From JBGPHT01 sp041484525 (lineage in GTDB: Bacteria; Acidobacteriota; Terriglobia; Bryobacterales; Bryobacteraceae): DNA of 64,000 nucleotides. The DNA is taken from assembly GCA_041484525.1 (NCBI GenBank), contig JBGPHT010000003.1:1-64000 (forward strand), written 5' to 3'. The notes under the pieces were generated by a model. That model was not told where the DNA came from. It searched no databases and worked only from the letters and a program-made list of their open reading frames with translations. Shown piece after piece: positions 16,928 to 23,709 of the stretch (the first letter of the stretch is position 1; each line of letters begins with the position of its first letter). Made by a program: the position numbers and the translations under genes.

Positions 16928-18502
16928 ATGAACATCCTGATTGCGGAGCCGCTGGCTCCGGCCGGAATCGAGTTGTTTCAATCGCAGCCCGGCTGGACGA
17001 CCATCGTTTCGAACCCGAAGGAATATGCGCAGCACCTGGCGGAAGCCGACGCCCTGCTGGTGCGCAGCGCGGTGCAGGTGGATAAGAGCGTCCTCGCCCG
17101 GGCGCCGAAGTTGCGGGTGATCGGCCGCGCCGGCGTGGGTGTGGACAACGTCGATCTGGATGCCGCCACCGAAGCCGGCGTGCTGGTGATGAACACGCCC
17201 GGGGGCAACGCCATTTCAGTCGCGGAGCACACGCTGGCCCTGATGCTGGCGATGGCGCGCCACATTCCGCAAGCCACCGCGTCGACGCGCGCCGGCAAGT
17301 GGGAGAAGAAGAAGTTTCTGGGGAACGAGCTGCGCGGGAAGACGCTCGGGGTGGTGGGACTGGGCAGCATCGGCCGCGAAGTGGTGAAACGGGCGCGCGC
17401 GTTCGAAATGCGGATCGTGGCGCACGATCCGTACGTGACCGCGAAAATCGCCAACGACCTGGGTGTGGAGCTGGTCGACCTACACGAGCTGTACGCCGAG
17501 AGCGACTACATCACGCTGCACGTGGCGGCGACGCCCGAAACGCAGGGGATGCTCTCGCGCGAGGCGTTCAGCCAAATGAAGAATGGCGTGCGCATCGTAA
17601 ACTGCGCGCGCGGCGAGCTGGTGGACGAAGGTGCGCTGGTGGAAGCGATGAAGTCGGGCAAGGTGGCGGACGCGTCGCTCGATGTGTTTTCCGTGGAGCC
17701 GCCGCCCGCGGGATTCCCGTTGTTTGCGACCGAATCGGTGCTGGCCACGCCGCACATCGGCGGCTCGACGGAAGAGGCGCAGGAGATCGTAGGGGTGCGG
17801 ATCGCGGAGCAGGTGGTGGAGTTTCTGCAGCACGGCGTCGCCATCAACGCGGTCAACATGCCGGCGCTGACGCCCGAGCAGTATCGGGCGCTGGGGCCGT
17901 ACGCGTCGCTGGCGGAGCGGCTGGGCAACCTGGCGGCGCACATCGCGACCGGCCATCCGCATACCGTGCGCCTGGCGTACTTCGGCAAGATCGCGGATTC
18001 GAACACCAACCTGCTGCGCAACGCCGGACTGGCGGGCTTGCTGAGCCGCTCGACGGAGAAGAAGGCGAACCTGGTGAACGCCATGCAGATCGCCGACCAC
18101 CGCGGCTGGAACGTGGTGGAGGCGCACGAGAAGCGGTCGGTCCACACCGATTCCATCCGGATCGAGCTGGAGACGGATGCGGGTATCACGGCGGTGGAAG
18201 GCGTGGTGCTGATGGAAAAACCGAGGCTGATTCAGGTGGACGGCATCTATTGCGAAGCGGCGCTCGCGGGTTTTCTGATCTTCATGAAGAACCACGACGT
18301 GCCGGGCGTGATCGGGCACGTGGGCACGGTGCTGGGGCGGAACAGCATCAACATCGCGAATTTCTCATTGGGGCGGCACGATACGGCTGGCGAGGCGGTG
18401 GCCGTGGTCTCGACTGACGAGCTGGTGCCGGAATCGGTGCTGGCGCAGTTGCGGGAGAATCCCGCCGTGAGGTTTGCGCGCTCGGTGGAGTTCACTAAGT
18501 AA
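16928..18502 (+). CDS. serA: D-3-phosphoglycerate dehydrogenase
   Basis: First enzyme of serine synthesis, oxidising 3-phosphoglycerate with NAD. 524 residues, the long bacterial form. Substrate-binding N-terminus with VRSAVQVDKSVLARAPKLRVIGRAGVGVDNVD, NAD-binding GVVGLGSIGREVV, catalytic Arg in NCARGELVDEGAL, Glu in FSVEPPP and His in TPHIGGSTEEAQ, then an intervening domain (about 315-440) and a C-terminal ACT domain (about 450-524, DVPGVIGHVGTVLGRNSINIANFSLGR) that usually binds serine as feedback signal. Encoded right behind the aminotransferase, probably in one transcript. Confidence 0.95.
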   Translation: MNILIAEPLAPAGIELFQSQPGWTTIVSNPKEYAQHLAEADALLVRSAVQVDKSVLARAPKLRVIGRAGVGVDNVDLDAATEAGVLVMNTPGGNAISVAEHTLALMLAMARHIPQATASTRAGKWEKKKFLGNELRGKTLGVVGLGSIGREVVKRARAFEMRIVAHDPYVTAKIANDLGVELVDLHELYAESDYITLHVAATPETQGMLSREAFSQMKNGVRIVNCARGELVDEGALVEAMKSGKVADASLDVFSVEPPPAGFPLFATESVLATPHIGGSTEEAQEIVGVRIAEQVVEFLQHGVAINAVNMPALTPEQYRALGPYASLAERLGNLAAHIATGHPHTVRLAYFGKIADSNTNLLRNAGLAGLLSRSTEKKANLVNAMQIADHRGWNVVEAHEKRSVHTDSIRIELETDAGITAVEGVVLMEKPRLIQVDGIYCEAALAGFLIFMKNHDVPGVIGHVGTVLGRNSINIANFSLGRHDTAGEAVAVVSTDELVPESVLAQLRENPAVRFARSVEFTK

Positions 18503-18899
18503 ACGGCCGACCGCTGCCTGCGGTCGTGTCGCCGGTAGTGGCGGCGATTAGCGAAGGGTTGAAGACGGTGATGGAACAGTCCTAATCCGATCGTAACCAG
18601 GCCGGAGAAAAACTGCGGGCGCAAATACCAGCGGCCAGATCGCACCAGCCGACCCTCGAGTTTGACGCCGCACCCGGATGTTTCGCTGAATGACGCCGTT
18701 CGGCGTGCAACTTCTGGATGAAGGTCACGACAACACAGGCTGCGATCGCCACTTCCAACAGGGCCATGGGGCGCTCGGCGTCATCGGTGAAGAGCTTCTG
18801 CAATCCGATGAACAGCAACGGGACCCCGGCGCAGAAGTGCTGGAGCCTGCTGATCCAGGGGCTAATGCGACGCCGGTGGTCGTCGAGATAAATGGTCAA
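18503..18899 (-). pseudogene. Damaged small membrane protein gene
   Basis: The first frame (from ATG 18899) encodes a short protein with two hydrophobic segments (FCAGVPLLFIGLQKLF and PMALLEVAIAACVVVTFIQ) and then loses sense after RVGWCDLAAG. A second frame picks up membrane-protein-like sequence at YLRPQFFSGLVTIGLGLFHHRL, about 18628 downward. I infer an internal deletion with frameshift near 18630. No family is recognised, and no clear end can be set in the second frame. It could instead be an intact 105-residue protein ending at 18582. Confidence 0.35.
18508..18526 (+). terminator. Short GC hairpin after serA
   Basis: CGACCGC-TGCCT-GCGGTCG is a perfect 7-bp stem with a 5-nt loop, starting 6 bp after the serA stop. 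There is no T-run after it, so intrinsic termination is uncertain. Confidence 0.35.
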
Positions 18900-18924
18900 G
18901 GATCACAGTATACTCGCATCTGAT

Positions 18925-19812
18925 ATGAATGTTTCCCGGCGTGCCTTCATACAAGGAGGAGCGGCCCTCTCCGCTGCTCAGTCAGTGCTGCCACAATCCA
19001 CGGGCGAGGCGTTGACGGCAGGGCAGGCGATCGATCGCATCAAGGCCCACGTTGGCGTTCCCTGGCGGGCTCAGACGGTGGACAACATCATTGCCGGGTC
19101 CGCGGAAACACGCGTGAAAGGGATCGCGACCACCATGATGGCCACGCTCGATGTAGTGCAGCGGGCGGCTGCGGCCGGCCGGAACATGGTCATCACCCAC
19201 GAGCCGGCCTTTTTCTCGCATCAGGACAAGGTCGACACGCTGGCGGACGACGCCACGTATCGGTTCAAGTTGGATTTCCTCCGCCAGCACGACATGGTCG
19301 TCTTCCACTTTCACGATCATTGGCACGCGCGTCGTCCCGATGGCATCGCTACCGGCATGGTCCGGGAACTGGGGTGGGAGGAGCATACCGATCCGCAGAA
19401 TCCGCGCCAGTTTCTTTTCCCGGGCACTCCGCTCGCGCAGTTCGCCAAAGACATGAAGTCGAAGCTGAAGATTCGCGTCATGCGGGTCGTCGGCGACCCT
19501 AAGATGGCGGTCAACCGTGTCGCCGCCAGTTGGGGCAACGTGAGCTTGTACCCCGGAATCCCGCTGCTCTCCCAACCAGGAGTTGATGTTCTGGTTCTGG
19601 GCGAAACCCACGAGTGGGAGTTGGTTGAGTATGCCCAGGATATGGTGACTTCTGGTAACAGGAAGGCGCTCATCATTCTCGGCCACGTGGTATCGGAGCA
19701 GGCGGGCATGAAGTACTGCGCCGAGTGGCTGAGGGGATTCATTAAAGAAGTGCCGATCGAGTTCATCGCCGCCTCCGAGCCGTATTGGAGTCCTGACAAC
19801 CCTGCCGTGTAG
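18925..19812 (+). CDS. Tat-exported NIF3-like (DUF34) protein
   Basis: 295 residues from the ATG at 18925. The N-terminus NVSRRAFIQGGAALSAAQSV is a twin-arginine export signal. The rest resembles the NIF3/DUF34 fold: TVDNIIAGSAETRVKGIATTMMATLDVVQ, the metal-binding THEPAFF segment, HFHDHWHARRPDG with clustered histidines, and the C-terminal LGHVVSEQAGMKYCAEWL block. Family members are binuclear metal proteins, usually cytosolic, of debated function. Export of such a fold is unusual. TATACT lies 10 nt before the ATG with no Shine-Dalgarno. It is surrounded by damaged genes but appears intact. Confidence 0.82.
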   Translation: MNVSRRAFIQGGAALSAAQSVLPQSTGEALTAGQAIDRIKAHVGVPWRAQTVDNIIAGSAETRVKGIATTMMATLDVVQRAAAAGRNMVITHEPAFFSHQDKVDTLADDATYRFKLDFLRQHDMVVFHFHDHWHARRPDGIATGMVRELGWEEHTDPQNPRQFLFPGTPLAQFAKDMKSKLKIRVMRVVGDPKMAVNRVAASWGNVSLYPGIPLLSQPGVDVLVLGETHEWELVEYAQDMVTSGNRKALIILGHVVSEQAGMKYCAEWLRGFIKEVPIEFIAASEPYWSPDNPAV

Positions 19813-19887
19813 TTCGGAGTTCCTGCCGCTGAAGCTGTCGATCTGGGTGTCTCCCGTTCGACGTATCAGTAGAAGGAGATGATTACG

Positions 19888-20327
19888 ATGCGATTCATGA
19901 TTCCGATCAAGTCCAACCCGAACATCGAGGCGGGCGCTCTGCCGGATGAGAAGCTCCTGACCGAAATGGGGAAGTTCAACGAGGAGCTGGTGAAAGCCGG
20001 CATCATGCTGGATGGCCAGGGGCTGCATCCGAGCTCGAAGGTGCGCGCGTCAGGTTTTCCGGGGGAAAGCGGACCGTAATCGACGGACCCTTCACCGAGG
20101 CAAAGGAGCTGATCGCTGGTTTCTGGCTGTGGCAGGTGAAGTCGAAGGAAGAGGCGATCGAATGGGTCAAGCGCTGCCCCAACCCCACCGGTGAGGATTC
20201 CGAGATCGAGATTCGCCAGGTATTCGAGGCCGATGACTTCGGTGCAGAGTTCACGCCTGAGCTCAGGGAGCAAGAGGAGCGCCTGCGCGCGGAAGCCGAC
20301 AAGCTCCGCCTTGCACGGATTGATTGA
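19888..20327 (+). pseudogene. YCII/DGPF-domain gene with a one-base frameshift
   Basis: Translation from ATG 19888 (AAGGAG nine bases upstream) gives MRFMIPIKSNPNIEAG and continues to LHPSSK near 20040, after which the frame breaks. In the next frame the family sequence resumes as ARVRFSGGKRTVIDGPFTEAKEL, then FWLWQVKSKEEAIEWVKRCPN to the TGA at 20327. Adding a single G around 20040 restores a continuous 146-residue protein, so this is a one-base deletion. YCII-like proteins are encoded next to ECF sigma factors of the ECF42 kind, as here. Either a real lesion or a sequence error. Confidence 0.8.
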
Positions 20328-20330
20328 AAG

Positions 20331-21147
20331 ATGGTGCGATCGGTAGTAGTGAATGCTACCGAAACCCATCGCGCGATCGATGCCGTCTGGAGGATCGAGT
20401 CGGCGAAGATCATCGCCGGTCTCGCACGGATCGTGCGCGACGTCGGCCTTGCCGAGGAGTTGGCACAGGATGCTCTCGTTGCCGCGCTCGAGCAGTGGCC
20501 GGAGTCGGGCATCCCGCGCAATCCGGGCGCCTGGCTCATGGGCACGGCCAAGCATCGTGCGATCGATCTCCTGCGCCGAAATAAGCGGATCGAACGCAAG
20601 CACGAGGAACTCGGTCGCGATCGAGGGCGCGGGTGGGTCCGTCGGGAGAGCCCATCGTGCTCTTCGACCAAAACCGCGCGCATTGGGATCAACTCCTCAT
20701 CCGTCGCGGTCTGGCGGCGCTGGCGCGTGCCGAGGCGCTCGGCGGCATGCCGGGTCCGTACACGCTGCAGGCGTCGATCGCCGCCTGTCACGCACGGGCG
20801 CGTACACCTGAGGAAACGGACTGGGCGCGCATCGCGGCACTCTACGCGACGCTGGCAAAGGCCGCGCCGTCACCTGTTGTGGAGCTGAACCGCGCGGTGG
20901 CGGTCGCCATGGCGTTCGGTCCACAAGCAGGCCTCGATCTCGTCGAGGCGCTGGCCGCGGAGCCATCGCTGCAGGGCTACCACCTCTTGCCGGCGGTGCG
21001 CGTCTCCGCAAGCTCGGCCGCTTGGATGAGGCCCGCCTGGATCTCGAGCGCGCGGCGTCGCTCACCCGCAACATCCGCGAACGCGAGTTGCTCCTCGACC
21101 GCGCCCGAGCGTGTGCCGGCGATTCTACGCCGCCCGAGCCACGGTAA
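20331..21147 (+). pseudogene. Remnant of an ECF-type sigma factor (ECF42-like) with internal deletion
   Basis: The first 95 codons read as sigma region 2 (THRAIDAVWRIESAKIIAGL, VGLAEELAQDALVAALEQWP, NPGAWLMGTAKHRAIDLLRR). After EELGRD, near 20625, the frame jumps into the C-terminal extension (RVGPSGEPIVLFDQNRAHWD and the PYTLQASIAACHARAR block), so sigma region 4 and the start of the extension are missing, about 140 codons by comparison with the usual 400-plus. A second frameshift near 20998 leads into LRKLGRLDEARLDLERAASL and stops at 21147. It cannot make a working sigma factor. It lies 3 bp after the damaged YCII gene, so the whole two-gene module is decaying. Confidence 0.85.
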
Positions 21148-21159
21148 CGCCTGCGCTAC

Positions 21160-22296
21160 TTATCTCAACTGATCTTTGGATGCTGCGGCGCAACACGGAC
21201 TCGAAACGATGATCTCGGGCAGCGTCTTCTTCGGCGTGTTCTCGGCCACGAAGTAATTCTGCTCGGAAAGGTTGCGGTAAATCTCGCCAGCCACGCCCGC
21301 CGCTACGCCGCCGCCGGTCTTGGCGGTGCTCGCCAGCATCACCACGACCACCAGCTTGTGGTATCCGACCTCGTTGAACGACCCGAACCAACCCATGTGG
21401 CTCGACGATTTGTAATCGGTGCAGGTGCCCGTCTTGCCCAGGATGGTTTCCGTCGGATCGTTGGCACGTTTGGCGGTGCCGAAATCCACCGCGCCCCGCA
21501 TCCCGGCCTTGATGTCTTCGATCCCGTTGGGCGCGATCTCGAGCGTGCGCTTCTCTTTGGGCGTGAAACTGACGATCTCCGCCGCGGTGCGCGGATATTG
21601 CAAATAGTAAAGCGTACCGCCGTTCGACACCGCCGACAGCAGCGCCGCCAGCTCGAGCGGCGTCATCTGGAAGCCAGTGCCGAAACTCGTCATCATGCCG
21701 ACGCCACCGCCCGCGGGCGGCGCATCCGGAACCACGCCCGGCTGCTCGCCGGCCAGATCGAGCGCGGCCTTCTCGCCCAGCCCCATCATCTGCGCATACT
21801 TCACCACGCGATCGAACCCGAGCCACGTACCCAGCTTGGCGAAGTACGGATTGTTGGAGCGCGCCAAAGCCGTCGTCAGGTTGTAGCTGGTGTAGCGCGC
21901 CGTGTAGATGAACGTCTCGCGATTTACCACGCGCTCGGTGAGCGCCGCGAGCGCCGTCACCAGCTTGATCGTGGAGCACGGAATGAATCCGCTCTTGAGC
22001 GCCAGCTTCTGGTTAACGATGGTCAGGATGCGGCCGTTCGACGGGTCGGCCACCACCACGCTGCCATTCTGCGTGCCCAGCGCCGTCACTGCCGCGCGCC
22101 GGATCGTGAGATCGTCGCCATCCACATTGTCGCCATCGGTCGGATCTACGGCAGGCGCCATCCGAACGGGCGAAGCGCGCCTCTTCGCAGGCGCCCTCGT
22201 GACACCTCGGGGAGAAGCCTTACGCGCTTGGGCGAGCGCAAGATCCGCGTTGACCAGGCTCGCTAGCGCGAGCAGAACAAGTAAGAAACCCTTCAT
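21160..22296 (-). CDS. Penicillin-binding transpeptidase-domain protein
   Basis: 378-residue exported protein with a Sec signal (about 1-22) and a basic, low-complexity linker to about residue 60. The catalytic set of penicillin-interacting enzymes is present: STIK at 108-111, SNN at 147-149 and KTG at 288-290. It lacks the dimerisation domain of class B PBPs and has no glycosyltransferase, so it is a stand-alone transpeptidase domain, probably a peptidoglycan cross-linking or remodelling enzyme rather than a beta-lactamase. Its tail is 12 bp from the sigma-factor remnant, which converges on it. Confidence 0.88.
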   Translation of the reverse strand: MKGFLLVLLALASLVNADLALAQARKASPRGVTRAPAKRRASPVRMAPAVDPTDGDNVDGDDLTIRRAAVTALGTQNGSVVVADPSNGRILTIVNQKLALKSGFIPCSTIKLVTALAALTERVVNRETFIYTARYTSYNLTTALARSNNPYFAKLGTWLGFDRVVKYAQMMGLGEKAALDLAGEQPGVVPDAPPAGGGVGMMTSFGTGFQMTPLELAALLSAVSNGGTLYYLQYPRTAAEIVSFTPKEKRTLEIAPNGIEDIKAGMRGAVDFGTAKRANDPTETILGKTGTCTDYKSSSHMGWFGSFNEVGYHKLVVVVMLASTAKTGGGVAAGVAGEIYRNLSEQNYFVAENTPKKTLPEIIVSSPCCAAASKDQLR

Positions 22297-22460
22297 TCGT
22301 GGCGCGTACCGGATGCGGAGCCAAGTGGCGAACCAGCCGCATCAGTTTCAAATCACTCAAAGTGACCACCCATTATAGATCGACTGAGGAACGCGCCGTC
22401 AACACAACTCAGGTGAATCCCCGAGTGCTATCTAACGAAAACAGTCCTAGCCCGGTGGTG

Positions 22461-23516
22461 TTACTGAAACGCCATAATCATCTCGGCACGCTTATTCAGA
22501 CGCACCGCATCTTCGTACAGCTTTTCTTTTTTGCGCACGGCGGCGAGGCTCTGAAGGGTTAGCGCCAAGTCGCGGGAAGGACGCGGCAGACATTTCTCCT
22601 GTACGGACAACACATGGCTGAACAGGCGGTCGGATTCCTCGAAGTTGCCCTGTTTCAGGCGGAGCAGCGCGAGGTTGCTTTCGGCGATCCACGCCTCCGC
22701 CAGGCAGCCCGGGCAGGATCGGCGCAGCACGTCGAGGGCGCGGGTCATCGCCTGCTCGGCGAGCGTGAGCTTGTTGTCATCCATCAGGATGAGACCCTCC
22801 TGGCTGAGCACAGAGGCCACGCGCGGATGCTCGGGCCCGAGCTGCTTCTCGTAAATCGCGCGCGCTTTCCGGTAGAGCGGCAGGGCGCGCGCATTCTGGC
22901 GGGCGACGCGGTGAACTTCGCCGACTTCGGAATACATGAGTGCCGTGTCGAGGCCGCCATCGCCATCCAGCTCGATCGAAAGCTTGAGCGCCTCTTCCCC
23001 GAGCGACAGCGCCTCGGCATACTTCCCCTGCCGCGATCGAATGTTCGACATGCCGGCGAGCGCGGTGGCGTACTGAATATGATTGGGGCAGAGACTGCGC
23101 GCCACGGTCAGCGCTTCCGTAAACAGCGGCTCGGCGCGATCCATGTCGCCCAGCAAAAGATAGGTGCTGGCGAGGTAGTTCAGGTTGGTGATGGTGTGGA
23201 TGTGTTTGGTTCCGAGCGAGCGGCGATGGAGTTCGAGCGCCTGCTCGTAAATCGCTGCACCCTCCCTCCTCTTCCCCTGCCCGTTCAATGCTTGGCCCAC
23301 GTTAAGCAGCAGGCCGGCGCGGTGCGCGTCGAAATCCTTGCCCAGCGCGCCGTACATCGCAGCCGCTTCGCGGAACAACGCCTCGGCTTCGACGTATTGC
23401 TGGCGCCACAGCGACTCATTAGCGCGGTCGTTCAGCGCGGCCGCTTCCTGCGGCGATTGCGCGGCGGCAGCCGCCGCGAACATCATTCCGATTAACCCGC
23501 ATCGCATCCGGTTCAT
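22461..23516 (-). CDS. Secreted tetratricopeptide-repeat protein
   Basis: 351 residues. A short signal peptide (CGLIGMMFAAAAAAQ) precedes a run of TPR units of the kinesin-light-chain/NB-ARC-linked 42-residue type: AEALFREAAAMYGALGKDFDAHRAGLLLNVGQALNGQGK, AAIYEQALELHRRSLGTKH, AEPLFTEALTVARSLCPNH and so on to the C-terminus. The function is protein-protein contact, with no catalytic domain. The ATG at 23516 was chosen over upstream starts because it begins the signal peptide; GGAGGAGAG lies about 12 bases before it. The divergent gene to the right is UPF0182. Confidence 0.8.
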   Translation of the reverse strand: MNRMRCGLIGMMFAAAAAAQSPQEAAALNDRANESLWRQQYVEAEALFREAAAMYGALGKDFDAHRAGLLLNVGQALNGQGKRREGAAIYEQALELHRRSLGTKHIHTITNLNYLASTYLLLGDMDRAEPLFTEALTVARSLCPNHIQYATALAGMSNIRSRQGKYAEALSLGEEALKLSIELDGDGGLDTALMYSEVGEVHRVARQNARALPLYRKARAIYEKQLGPEHPRVASVLSQEGLILMDDNKLTLAEQAMTRALDVLRRSCPGCLAEAWIAESNLALLRLKQGNFEESDRLFSHVLSVQEKCLPRPSRDLALTLQSLAAVRKKEKLYEDAVRLNKRAEMIMAFQ

Positions 23517-23709
23517 GGTTACCCAAACTCTCCTCCCCCATGGACGTCGCGTGCGGCGCTTGGTCTTGCGAGTGCGTGTAAACAGTCGGGTGCTTACGTA
23601 CTCGTATTTTGACGGGCTAACTTCGCGCGGCAAAGCGCGTCTAACACGGTGGGGCCGATGGTGTAGTTCGCCGTAAAACGCGCTCGCGCGGCGGCGCTAC
23701 ACTTGGGGC

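Noticed and set aside
21160..22296. A class D beta-lactamase
   Set aside because: The STIK, SNN and KTG motifs also fit penicillin-binding transpeptidases; the lack of the class D YGN motif and the overall layout favour a cell-wall enzyme.
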